Assembly: GCF_020736845.1 (NCBI RefSeq)
Contig: NZ_JAFFQR010000112.1
Span: 798,911 to 862,910, forward strand
Source: Paenibacillus farraposensis
GTDB lineage: Bacteria > Bacillota > Bacilli > Paenibacillales > Paenibacillaceae
Reading direction: 5' to 3'
Length of the DNA: 64,000 bases
Shown in pieces: positions 26,957 to 35,334 of this stretch (positions are counted from its first letter, which is position 1; each line of letters begins with the position of its first letter). The notes under the pieces are model-generated. The model was not told where the DNA came from, made no database searches, and saw only the letters and a program-made list of their open reading frames with translations. The position numbers were made by a program, and so were the translations under genes.

Positions 26957-27465
26957 GCATTTTGCAAAATCCTGATAATAAACGATTGGGGGAAACCATC
27001 TTGTTCAAGGAATCCAAAAAAAAGCTTTCTGCCCCTGTAACAGATACGCTGCTGGCTAACGGCACCAGCTTTGAGGGTACCATCGAGGCTGAGGCCAACA
27101 TTCGAATTGACGGCCATTTTCAGGGCGATATCCGCAGCACACGGACTGTCGTCATTGGAGAAACCGCTGTTGTTCATTCAGATATCATTGCACGGGACAT
27201 TGTTCTTGCCGGTAAAGTATTCGGGAGCATCACCACAGAGGGACGGCTGACCATTACTTCAACAGGCGAGCTGTACGGGAATTCGGCAGCGGCCGCATTG
27301 GTCATTTCAGAAGGCGGCGTACTCAACGGCACGAGTCAAATGATTCGCACCAAGGAAACAGAGCCGTTATCCCCTGCAAACGGTTCGAGTGAGGAATCCT
27401 TATCCCGTTCTGGCGAAACAGACAAGGGAAACAGCCAAGCCCCCCTGCATTCCGAAGCGGGGTAA
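26953..27465 (+). CDS. Bactofilin
   Basis: Self-assembling beta-helical cytoskeletal protein (DUF583). The core repeats are in GTSFEGTIEAEANIRIDGHFQGDI...VVIGETAVVHSDIIARDIVLAGKVFGSI (shown as key words: GTSFEG, IRIDGHFQGDI, AGKVFGSI), followed by an acidic, Ser-rich tail. The ATG at 26953 overlaps the peptidase stop (ATGA) but lacks a good ribosome site; a TTG at 27001 after GGGGGA would give the more usual start MFKESKKK and 154 residues. Two-gene operon with the M23 peptidase. Confidence 0.92.
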   Translation: MSILQNPDNKRLGETILFKESKKKLSAPVTDTLLANGTSFEGTIEAEANIRIDGHFQGDIRSTRTVVIGETAVVHSDIIARDIVLAGKVFGSITTEGRLTITSTGELYGNSAAAALVISEGGVLNGTSQMIRTKETEPLSPANGSSEESLSRSGETDKGNSQAPLHSEAG

Positions 27466-27580
27466 CGCACGGGTGGATTCCTTTACATCATCTTTTCCTC
27501 TCTTATTTCATTATATCCTCTACTTTGCGCTCCAAAAATAAATGATATACCTTGTGGGATGAATGTCGTTCATATAGAAA

Positions 27581-27617
27581 AAAGGACGTCCAAATGATAA
27601 ACATTTGAACGTCCTTT
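27581..27617 (-). terminator. Terminator of the ABC exporter operon
   Basis: AAAGGACGT-C-CAAATG (27581-27596) pairs with CATTTG-A-ACGTCCTTT (27602-27617), 15 pairs with one mismatch. A T-run follows on the minus strand, after the permease gene ending at 27633. Confidence 0.85.
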
Positions 27618-27632
27618 CTGTGATTGCTGCAG

Positions 27633-28415
27633 CTAGGTTGCAACATCCCGTTTTACGAAAACAATCCAGGCAATAGCCATAAAAACCACGTAATAAGCAG
27701 CCAGTATGGTTAGAGAAAAGGTAAGAGCAGAACTTGCCATTCCTGGCGGCATGTCGAGATATTTTTTCAGGTCCATATGTGTAAAAAGCACGTACCGGGT
27801 CCAGGCAAAACGATCGGTGTTAAACAACCCGATCGAATTATAGACGGTTTTGGTGAACATCATGAACAGAGACAGCCCGATCGCCAAAGCGCTGGAACGA
27901 AAAACAGCGGACAGCATAAAAGCAAAGGCCATCGTCACAAATAAACCGATGTAGCTATATAAGAAGTTTAGCGTTACGTAAGATATCGGATCACTGAACA
28001 GCGGAACAGAACCTGCTGTTGTATCCTTGGACAACATCAGCCAGGAGGACAGCGTAACCATCAAGATCAAAACGATCGTTCCGACCAAACTAAACAGAAT
28101 AACAGATATATACTTTGATAACAAAATTTTACTGCGATTCCAAGGCCGAATCAGCAGCAGCTTAATCGTCCCCCAGGTAAATTCACCAGCCACCGAATCG
28201 GCGGCTACAATGACCGTAAACGTTGTATTGAGGAAAAATGTAAACAATGTCGTTAATACAATACCATCCCACACACTAACCTGATCGGAAATCAGGGAAA
28301 TCAACATCGGAAGCACAGCCGTGATGACCACCAGCAACCCCAGCATAATCCATGTGCGCACACGCAGGTAAATCTTCAGATTTTCGTTATGTACCAGATT
28401 AAAAAAATCAGTCAA
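27633..28415 (-). CDS. ABC-2 type transporter permease
   Basis: Six-helix membrane subunit paired with the ATPase encoded just upstream. 260 residues; helices near 22-42, 58-80, 100-130, 140-170, 178-200 and 228-252. It starts with TTG at 28415 (GGGAGG eight bases upstream), overlapping the ATPase stop by 8 bases. The pair resembles bacitracin/lantibiotic-type (BcrAB-like) exporters, but no peptide or two-component genes are adjacent, so the substrate is unknown. Confidence 0.88.
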   Translation of the reverse strand: MTDFFNLVHNENLKIYLRVRTWIMLGLLVVITAVLPMLISLISDQVSVWDGIVLTTLFTFFLNTTFTVIVAADSVAGEFTWGTIKLLLIRPWNRSKILLSKYISVILFSLVGTIVLILMVTLSSWLMLSKDTTAGSVPLFSDPISYVTLNFLYSYIGLFVTMAFAFMLSAVFRSSALAIGLSLFMMFTKTVYNSIGLFNTDRFAWTRYVLFTHMDLKKYLDMPPGMASSALTFSLTILAAYYVVFMAIAWIVFVKRDVAT

Positions 28416-29328
28416 TGGACCCGCCTCCCGTCACTTCCAAAAATTGATCTTCCAACGTACGGGCAACCGGGCGGATCGCATATACTTTGACTCCGTTTGC
28501 GGTCAGCAGGCTGTTCATTTCTGCGATCTGTTCACGCTCCAGGTGAAGCAGCAGCTGATTGCCCTCGACACGCCCTGCTCCGGCAAGCGTATAGGCCTGC
28601 TCCGCATCATTGACCTCAAAAGCAATTTCCGTCGTCTGCACTTCTCCCGCTGTGTTCTTCAACTGCTTGATGTCAACCAGCCGTCCACTCTGAATAATGG
28701 CTACACGGTCACACATCAACTCCATTTCCGACAACAAATGACTCGATACGAATACGGCAATTCCCTCGCTGCGGCTCAAATGGCGCAAATAATCCCGCAG
28801 TTCGCGAATCCCCTGCGGGTCCAGGCCGTTGGTTGGCTCGTCCAGCACGAGCAGCTTGGGCCGATGCAAAATTGCCTGGGCTACGCCGAGCCGCTGCCGC
28901 ATCCCGAGCGAATAGGTTTTGACCTTATCGTGAATCCGGTTTTCGAGCCCTACCAGGCGTACTGCCTCATCCACGCGCTTCCGGGTTACTCCCGGAGACA
29001 TTCGCGCAAAATGCTGCAAATTTTGATAGCCTGTCAAAAATTTGTACATTTCCGGATTCTCAACAATCGCGCCGACATGAGAAATAGCCCTTTCAAAATC
29101 CGTATTCACGCTGTATCCACAAATATGAATATCGCCCTTGCTTATGGATATCAGGCCAACCATCATACGAATCGTGGTCGTTTTTCCCGCACCATTGGGA
29201 CCGAGGAAACCAAATACCTGCCCCGCAGGAACCTCCAGCGTCAGATTGTCCACAATCGCTTTGGAGGAGATGATTTTACTCACACCCTCCATACGGATGA
29301 CTGGAACCTGTCCTGTCACTTGCTGCAT
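28408..29328 (-). CDS. ABC transporter ATP-binding protein
   Basis: 306 residues with Walker A GPNGAGKTTTIRMM, signature YSLGMRQRLGVAQAIL and Walker B LLVLDEPTNGLDP, then the H-loop in FVSSHLL. The C-terminal 80 residues are the extension seen in BcrA-like ATPases. AAGGAG precedes the ATG. Forms a two-gene exporter operon with the permease. Confidence 0.93.
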   Translation of the reverse strand: MQQVTGQVPVIRMEGVSKIISSKAIVDNLTLEVPAGQVFGFLGPNGAGKTTTIRMMVGLISISKGDIHICGYSVNTDFERAISHVGAIVENPEMYKFLTGYQNLQHFARMSPGVTRKRVDEAVRLVGLENRIHDKVKTYSLGMRQRLGVAQAILHRPKLLVLDEPTNGLDPQGIRELRDYLRHLSRSEGIAVFVSSHLLSEMELMCDRVAIIQSGRLVDIKQLKNTAGEVQTTEIAFEVNDAEQAYTLAGAGRVEGNQLLLHLEREQIAEMNSLLTANGVKVYAIRPVARTLEDQFLEVTGGGSID

Positions 29329-29437
29329 GCTATGAAACTCCTTCCATCCGGAGTGATGCCTTCAACTCTATTATTGTTCATTTCCGGTTTTGGAAGTATT
29401 GTACCATATTTATCCTTTCACAAACACCTTGCTCCTT

Positions 29438-29929
29438 CTATTCCTTTTCCTTGTATATCCAAAGCACCCGCCACTGCTCACCTTCCTGCGCCACATAACA
29501 AGGCTGCACCATATCAAAAGTGCCGAATCGGGTCTTGTAATGCTGAGTAACCGGAATACGATATGCCTTTCCTAACTCGTCTTCATTCTGGTCAGTACGA
29601 ATATCATATTCAGCCTGCGGCTCCCCCAGCTCGAATGTGTAGGTATCCGTTCCCATATCCTGCATAAAAACGTGCGCACGCTGCTGTACATACGTCGATT
29701 TCCCGAACCTTTTCTTCATTTGTGTATGAAAAAGCTCCCATGAGCCGCCAAAATTCCCCGACTGCTCCATGGTGTAGAACTCGTTTAGCGTTTTTACCGC
29801 TTGTTCGTCCTCATTGGCAGACATGACTCCGTGCAGCCCCAGCCACAACAGCCATAACAATCCACCTATCAATGCAAAATACAAAAGCCTGCGGACGAAC
29901 GCCGAAGCTGATCTTCTTCTAAACAGCAC
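29438..29929 (-). CDS. Single-pass membrane protein of unknown function
   Basis: 163 residues. Basic N-terminus (LFRRRSASAFVRR), one membrane helix (about residues 15-33), then an extracellular domain starting with a helix pair (ALKTLNEFYTMEQ-like, seen as AVKTLNEFYTMEQSGNFGGSWELF) and an all-beta C-terminus ending VQPCYVAQEGEQWRVLWIYKEKE. The layout resembles NTF2-like domains of other Bacillota membrane proteins, but I cannot name a family. GTG start at 29929 with only a weak G-rich site upstream. Confidence 0.7.
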   Translation of the reverse strand: MLFRRRSASAFVRRLLYFALIGGLLWLLWLGLHGVMSANEDEQAVKTLNEFYTMEQSGNFGGSWELFHTQMKKRFGKSTYVQQRAHVFMQDMGTDTYTFELGEPQAEYDIRTDQNEDELGKAYRIPVTQHYKTRFGTFDMVQPCYVAQEGEQWRVLWIYKEKE

Positions 29930-30019
29930 CCATTGCCCCCCTCTGTTGGACGATCTGCTCGTTACTCTACAGATGTATGTGGGACAAGTTCAGTTTAGAA
30001 GAGAATAACGGGCCCCTCT

Positions 30020-31360
30020 TTACGGATTCGCTACACACCGGTACTGACCTGCATCCATATTGTTCATTTGCGGTCTGCCGACAGAATAATACGCAAAGAC
30101 AGACTGCCTGATCTGCTCCTCGGTGTATACATTGCGTCCGTCAATCATAATAGGGAGCCTCATCCGATCACTCAGTTCATCCAGTCCCACCTCACCGAAT
30201 TCCTCCCATTCAGTCAACAGACACAGTGCATCACAGCCCTCTGCAGCTTCTCGCGCACTATCCGCCCACATGATTTCCGGACTGTCCAGCAATCGGCGAA
30301 AGTTAGAGGTCGCGATGGGGTCATATGCACGAATTTGCGCCCCCGCCTCAAGCAGTGACTGTATAATATCCAGCGCCGGGGCATCTCTTACGTCATCTGT
30401 ATTCGGTTTAAATGCCAGTCCCCAGATGCCAATCGTTGTCCCTTCCAGCTCACCGAGCGCTTCTTCCAGCTTGCGAATCACATTAAAACGCTGCCCCTGA
30501 TTCACTTCCACCACGGATTTCAGCAACTTGAATTCATAATCCACATGACCAGCAATTTGGATCAGCGCTTGAGTATCCTTGGGAAAACAAGAGCCGCCAT
30601 AGCCAATACCTGCCGACAGAAAGGAAGAACCGATTCTCCGATCCAGTCCCATGCCGTGGGCCACGCGTGTAACGTCTGCACCCACCTTTTCGCAAATATT
30701 TGCAATCTCATTAATAAATGAAATTTTGGTCGCCAAAAAAGCATTGGACGCGTACTTGATCATTTCCGCCGAACGGATATCTGTGTTTAGGATATTCGTC
30801 GTGAGCAGCTCGTGCAGCGCAGTCAGCACTGCGGCCACATGCGGGTCGGAAGCTCCGATAACGATGCGATCCGGCTGCAGCGTATCGATTACTGCCGAGC
30901 CTTCGCGTAAAAATTCAGGAACTGATGCTATGCCAAAAGGATAGTTTGTGCGGCCTGCGATCAGGTTTTGAATGCGTTCATTCGTTCCGACAGGCACCGT
31001 GCTTTTGGTGACAATCACCTTGTAGCCATTCATGGCGTCTGCCACTTCGCAGGCGGCTCCTTCAATATAGGAGAGATTGGCTTCACCGCTCGGCAGTGAA
31101 GGTGTACCGACCGCCAAAATAACGATCTCGGCCTCCTTTACCGCAGCCGATGTATCTGTTGTAAAGCTCAGTCGCCCCTGCTCGACGTTATCTTTAATTA
31201 AAGCTTTTAAACCCGGCTCATAGATCGGCACTCCGCCTGCGCGCAGCTGACGAATTTTGTTCTCATTCTGATCAATACAGACGACGGTATTCCCAAGTGC
31301 AGCAAAACAGACTCCCGATACCAGTCCGACATATCCGGCACCAATTACACATAGCTTCAA
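30020..31360 (-). CDS. UDP-glucose 6-dehydrogenase (paralogue 1)
   Basis: Oxidises UDP-glucose to UDP-glucuronate for the EPS. 446 residues with the NAD-binding N-terminus VIGAGYVGLVSG, the catalytic Cys at about 258 in GYGGSCFPKDT, and the conserved GLAFKPNTDDVRDAP. TTG start with GGGGGA seven bases upstream. A close paralogue lies at 49661-50989. Last gene of the left EPS gene block; no clear terminator follows. Confidence 0.96.
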   Translation of the reverse strand: MKLCVIGAGYVGLVSGVCFAALGNTVVCIDQNENKIRQLRAGGVPIYEPGLKALIKDNVEQGRLSFTTDTSAAVKEAEIVILAVGTPSLPSGEANLSYIEGAACEVADAMNGYKVIVTKSTVPVGTNERIQNLIAGRTNYPFGIASVPEFLREGSAVIDTLQPDRIVIGASDPHVAAVLTALHELLTTNILNTDIRSAEMIKYASNAFLATKISFINEIANICEKVGADVTRVAHGMGLDRRIGSSFLSAGIGYGGSCFPKDTQALIQIAGHVDYEFKLLKSVVEVNQGQRFNVIRKLEEALGELEGTTIGIWGLAFKPNTDDVRDAPALDIIQSLLEAGAQIRAYDPIATSNFRRLLDSPEIMWADSAREAAEGCDALCLLTEWEEFGEVGLDELSDRMRLPIMIDGRNVYTEEQIRQSVFAYYSVGRPQMNNMDAGQYRCVANP

Positions 31361-31414
31361 AGCAATTCCCCCTTTTGCATAGCTGTCTCGATTGCAACAT
31401 GCTTTTGCCTGGTC

Positions 31415-32224
31415 TCACTTCTCTGCTTCTCTCCCGGTAAACTGATTATGATAGAGTGTGAGCCGTTTATTTTGTCGATAGGATTTGAGAAAGCGGTATA
31501 TATATACCGGATTGTTGTAGGCATATCTCTTCCATAAGCGCTTCGGCTCACAGATCAGACGGTACAGCCACTCTAGTCCTAACTTTTGTATCATTAATGG
31601 CGGGCGGCGAACCTTTCCGGTTATATAGTCAAAGGCGGCCCCTACCCCGATCATCACGCCACGGACACGATCTTTGTTGCGATGCATCCATATTTCCTGC
31701 TTCGGGCAGCCCAGGCTGACGAATATGATATGCGCACCTGACGCATTGATTTCATGAATGATCCGCTCCTCCTCATCCGGCTGAAGCTCCCGAAATGGCG
31801 GTGAAAAGCTGCCCGCAATGCGGATTCCAGGGTAATCCTGTCCGACCCTTTCCTGAAGCCTATCCAGCGTATCCGGCGTACTGCCGTAAAAATATACGCT
31901 CACCTCCGTCTGTGGCGCACGTTCGCACAGCTTGAGCATCAGGGTGGGACCGTCCACCCGATCCTGACGCTCAAATCCGTACAGCTTGAGCGCCCATACC
32001 AGCGGCATACCATCCGGTGTACATAAATCTGCACAAGCGAGCGCTTCGCGGAACTCAGGCTGATTCCCCGCCGTGACAATCGAATGCGTGTTGCAGATAC
32101 ATACATAGCTATTTTTACGCCCGGCTGCCCATTGCTCCACCGTGTGCATGGTCTCCTCAAACGTCAGTGCGGCAATTTCCGTGTCCGCAATCCTTCCGAC
32201 TTTAAACCGGGGCGGCTGCTTCAT
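31415..32224 (-). CDS. WecG/TagA/CpsF family glycosyltransferase (copy 1)
   Basis: Cytosolic or membrane-associated sugar transferase family PF03808. 269 residues; family motifs CNTHSIV, TPDGMPLVWALK, FYGSTPDTL, VSLGCPKQEIWM and GVGAAFDYITGKVRRPP. WecG uses UDP-ManNAcA and TagA UDP-ManNAc, but EPS members vary, so the donor sugar is open. Its start overlaps the upstream glycosyltransferase stop by 23 bases. A second copy is at 58138-58908. Confidence 0.92.
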   Translation of the reverse strand: MKQPPRFKVGRIADTEIAALTFEETMHTVEQWAAGRKNSYVCICNTHSIVTAGNQPEFREALACADLCTPDGMPLVWALKLYGFERQDRVDGPTLMLKLCERAPQTEVSVYFYGSTPDTLDRLQERVGQDYPGIRIAGSFSPPFRELQPDEEERIIHEINASGAHIIFVSLGCPKQEIWMHRNKDRVRGVMIGVGAAFDYITGKVRRPPLMIQKLGLEWLYRLICEPKRLWKRYAYNNPVYIYRFLKSYRQNKRLTLYHNQFTGREAEK

Positions 32225-33443
32225 AATCGCGCTCCTCCATTACCTCTCTATAGATTGCCATTAACTGCTTCATATTTACTTCTTCCGTATAGCGTGCAGT
32301 ATATATTTCCGACACCTTCTGTCTCATCGCTGTATAGTGTTCACAGGCTACCGCGCGGCGAATGACGGCCTTTATATTGTCCAGATCATCAGGTTGAAAA
32401 TGGAAGCCTGTCACCCCATCCTCCACCACTTCCTCCAGCGCACCGATCCGGCTGCACAGCACTGGGGTTCCAACGGAATATGACTCCACAATCGTCATGG
32501 GAAAGCCTTCATACCAAATGGAAGGCACCATGACATACATGGCGCGACTCATGCAATTCAGCACGGTGTCTCCATCCAGCTTGCCAAGAAACCGGATATC
32601 CTCCTGCGGATAAGCAGCAGCCAGTTTAGCCTTTTCCGGTCCATCCCCAATGATGACCAGTCTCAGGCCCGCCCGATCCTCCAGCCGGGACCAGGCTTGC
32701 AGCAGATTGTGCACACCTTTTTCCCGGGAAATCCGCCCGACAAACAGCAGATAACGGTCATTGGGATCATACTGGGCTTCCACTGCTTTATGTTGAACAA
32801 AATTTGGCTTGACGGCGATGCGCTCCAGCGGAATACCGCTTTCTGCAAATTTATCTCGCGCAAACTCTGTCAGCGCAATGTAGCGGCTTACCTTGTGCTG
32901 CCAAGTACCGATCAACTCGTTGAATTTGATCATCGCCGCCACTGGAATCGTCTGAAGCCGGGAACCTCGGTAACAGCCATGACGAACGGAGTGCAGGAGT
33001 GTGCCGTGCAGACATTTTTCACACACCTCATTCCCCCGCATTAAGGTCGCCGCCGGACAAATCAGCCTGTAATTATGCAGCGTCTGCACAACCGGAATCC
33101 CCAGCCATTCACAGGCATGGTAGACCGAAGGGGAGATGACCGGAAAAAAATTGTGCACATGCACCACATCCGGCTTCGTTTGCAAAAGCAGCTGTTTAAT
33201 TTTTTTGAATTCCGGCAGGGACCATGCTGCTTCCACTGCCAGCTTGGCCATGTTCACCAGCCCTTTGCTCTGGATGCTGTCGTTATGCGCATAGTAATGC
33301 TCTGTCTCTATGCCTCTGGAGCGCAACATAGCCGACTCTTGCGCGACAACCTTGTCTTCTCCACCGCTTTGCTGATAATAGTTGTGGATGATTAGCATCT
33401 TGCCTACAGGCGAATTGGTCTGCCTTCTAACCTGTTCAATCAT
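32202..33443 (-). CDS. Glycosyltransferase family 4 (EPS)
   Basis: GT-B fold retaining transferase. 413 residues: N-terminal domain begins IIHNYYQQSGGEDKVV, the C-terminal domain has LLFVGRISREKGVHNLLQAW and the donor-binding EGFPMTIVESYSVGTPVLCSRIGALEEVV with the E-x7-E pattern. A Cys-rich stretch (EVCEKCLHGTLLHSVRHGC, about residues 136-154) is typical of a GT4 subgroup and may bind a metal. Overlaps its upstream neighbour by ATGA. Confidence 0.92.
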   Translation of the reverse strand: MIEQVRRQTNSPVGKMLIIHNYYQQSGGEDKVVAQESAMLRSRGIETEHYYAHNDSIQSKGLVNMAKLAVEAAWSLPEFKKIKQLLLQTKPDVVHVHNFFPVISPSVYHACEWLGIPVVQTLHNYRLICPAATLMRGNEVCEKCLHGTLLHSVRHGCYRGSRLQTIPVAAMIKFNELIGTWQHKVSRYIALTEFARDKFAESGIPLERIAVKPNFVQHKAVEAQYDPNDRYLLFVGRISREKGVHNLLQAWSRLEDRAGLRLVIIGDGPEKAKLAAAYPQEDIRFLGKLDGDTVLNCMSRAMYVMVPSIWYEGFPMTIVESYSVGTPVLCSRIGALEEVVEDGVTGFHFQPDDLDNIKAVIRRAVACEHYTAMRQKVSEIYTARYTEEVNMKQLMAIYREVMEERDYEAAAPV

Positions 33444-34666
33444 GTAGCTGCCCCTCTTTCCTGCATTGATTGCACGGGACGCCCCGATTTAACGGGCTTT
33501 AGCGGCTGATGGCTTACTATTTCATCTGCAATACGGTCCCATGACATGCGCTCAACTGTAAGGAACGCCTGCTCCGCCATGCTTTGCCTCAGCTCAGCAT
33601 TGTCCAGCAAAGCAGATATTCGCCCGGCCCATTCCTCTTCCGTAAAGCTTCCCAGCATCACGCCGTTCACTCCGTCCTCCATCAAGGTAACCGAGCCGCC
33701 GTTCACTGAAGAGATAATCGGGACCCGAAACAGCATGCTTTCCAGCAGTACCATCCCAAAAATGTCATACCGGGTCGGAAACAACATCACGTCAGCCGCT
33801 CCGTATATCTGCCACAGATGGCGCTGCTCGACCCTTGAAAAATGCAAAATGCTGTCCGTCAGCCCCAGCTTATGAGCATAGGTCCAGTAACGGTCTGTAT
33901 CTGCCTTCCGTCCATCCCCGACCATTAACAAAAGGCAATCAGGATGCTTCTGAAGTACCGTTTTGAACAGGCTCAGCATAAAACGTATGTTTCTCCGTTC
34001 CTCCAGTACGCCGACGTAGAGCAGCACCGGACGATCTCCGACTCGTCTCAGCTCATTCGCGATTTCGCCGTTTTCTTCGCGTTCTCCGATATCGTCCCTA
34101 TCCCTGTTATCGCTATTGAATTCTCTCTCCACCTTGCTGCGATCCAGCCCGACACCAATCGTAATTACGTTGTTAAAGCCTTTATTCTCCAAATAACGTT
34201 TGGCAAGATCGGATTTGACGTAGATACGGCCAACAGACTTTGTGATCTTCGGTAGCAAGAAAACATCGTACAGCTTGCGAACCAGCGCATGGGTATGATC
34301 CCGGTACGGGCCGTGATACAGCACCAGCTTATCGGGACATTTGCGGGACAGCAGATAGGTCATCATCTGGTTGTATTCTGTAGAGATGACCAAGTCATAA
34401 TCAGCCAAAAATGATGGCTTTAGGACATACCGATAGATGCTGTTGCTCAGGATCTTCAGTCCGTGAAGCCAGATGATGCGCAAGGTGCAGCCTTCATGGC
34501 GGTAAATATGTTCTATACAGGTTTCCTTGTGATCGTTGTAGTAGACAATATCGCAATCGTAGCCCTTACGAACGAATGCTTTACCCAAGCCGACTTCCTG
34601 CAGATTGTATGAGGCTCCATTTACCTTGCTGGCAAAGTTGCGAAGATACAATATTTTTCGAATCAT
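33440..34666 (-). CDS. Glycosyltransferase family 4 (EPS)
   Basis: 408 residues starting MIRKILYLRNFASKVNG. The frame extends upstream to 34810, but CAGGAG lies 7 bases before the ATG at 34666 and the extra part runs into a repeat element, so 34666 is the start. Donor-binding motif: FGMVLLESMLFRVPIISSVNGGSVTLMEDGVNG, with LYVGVLEERRNIRFMLSLF before it. Acceptor and donor unknown. Translation is coupled to the next GT4 by a 4-base overlap. First gene downstream of repeat copy A. Confidence 0.92.
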   Translation of the reverse strand: MIRKILYLRNFASKVNGASYNLQEVGLGKAFVRKGYDCDIVYYNDHKETCIEHIYRHEGCTLRIIWLHGLKILSNSIYRYVLKPSFLADYDLVISTEYNQMMTYLLSRKCPDKLVLYHGPYRDHTHALVRKLYDVFLLPKITKSVGRIYVKSDLAKRYLENKGFNNVITIGVGLDRSKVEREFNSDNRDRDDIGEREENGEIANELRRVGDRPVLLYVGVLEERRNIRFMLSLFKTVLQKHPDCLLLMVGDGRKADTDRYWTYAHKLGLTDSILHFSRVEQRHLWQIYGAADVMLFPTRYDIFGMVLLESMLFRVPIISSVNGGSVTLMEDGVNGVMLGSFTEEEWAGRISALLDNAELRQSMAEQAFLTVERMSWDRIADEIVSHQPLKPVKSGRPVQSMQERGAAT

Positions 34667-34710
34667 AATCAGGCTCCTGCCATTACATATTGGGTGAGTT
34701 ATGGGCAAGG

Positions 34711-34860
34711 CTGGTGAGGCCGCTGCGCGTTCCATTTGATCTTCCGATCGCTGTTGCCACTGAATTTTTGGGATTATATAAACCTCGATAAGGTTAAAAT
34801 TCAGTAGCAAAGGCGAACGCTAACGCTTCTTCAGATTCAAATGGACCGCTCCGCTGCTAG
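34711..34860 (-). repeat. Structured repeat element, copy A
   Basis: One of four related copies. On the minus strand: outer stem CCATTTG-A-ATCT (34844-34833) with AGATCAAATGG (34742-34732); conserved CTGAAGAAGCGTTAGCG and TTCGCC; a 15-bp inner stem (34810-34796 with 34768-34754, one G-U pair); a 27-nt loop beginning AACCTT and containing TTTATATAATC; then conserved AACAGCGATCGGAAGATC. With copy B it fills the gene-free stretch 34667-35334; no coding sequence is supported there. Confidence 0.8.
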
Positions 34861-35136
34861 CCGCCGTGTCCATAAAGTCACCCTATTTTTAAAAAGGGAA
34901 CTTTGGCATGAAATGCCCCGCTGTGCGGGTGACGCGGGCGATGCACGCAGGCGTCGACTGTGCTGCCTTGTATGCTGGTGCAATAACCGGTAAGCAATTG
35001 TACAGCATAGAGTTACTACCGCCGGCATTGTATGCCCGGCGAGAAATTCGCGGCGATAGGGCGCAGCTATCGCCGGACGGCTCTTCCCTTCCCCCACCCT
35101 ATGGGCTGGGGGAAATTCTTTTTGGCGGCGGCGGGA
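34861..35136. other. Hairpin-rich spacer between repeat copies A and B
   Basis: GC-rich, without a supported gene. It holds several stem-loops, for example CGGCGATAG (35051-35059) with CTATCGCCG (35067-35075), and a Pro-like CCCCCA...TGGGGG palindrome near 35091-35112. It separates two divergently oriented repeat copies. Confidence 0.6.
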
Positions 35137-35315
35137 CGTAGCGGAGGGTAGGATTTGAATCTGGAGAAGCGGCAGCGTTCGCCTCCAAAGCTTTCTGAAG
35201 GAAAGCTCGCCTCGTAAGCATATTCTCCAAGGGATTCCGCCTAGGGCTTATTAATCCAAGGAATCCCTCGTCAACAGCGATCGGAAGATCAAATCCGTCC
35301 GAAGCGACCTCCATC
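35137..35315 (+). repeat. Structured repeat element, copy B
   Basis: Plus-strand copy. Outer stem GGATTTG-A-ATCT (35151-35162) with AGATCAAATCC (35286-35296); conserved GAGAAGCGGCAGCGTTCGCC; a small hairpin AGCTTTC/GAAAGCT (35189-35207); inner stem AGGGATTCC (35230-35238) with GGAATCCCT (35260-35268), whose 21-nt loop contains CTTATTAATCC; then CAACAGCGATCGGAAGATC. Compared with copy A the outer stem changed CC/GG to GG/CC and stays paired. Confidence 0.8.
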
Positions 35316-35334
35316 CAGGATTGTCGCTCCAGGA

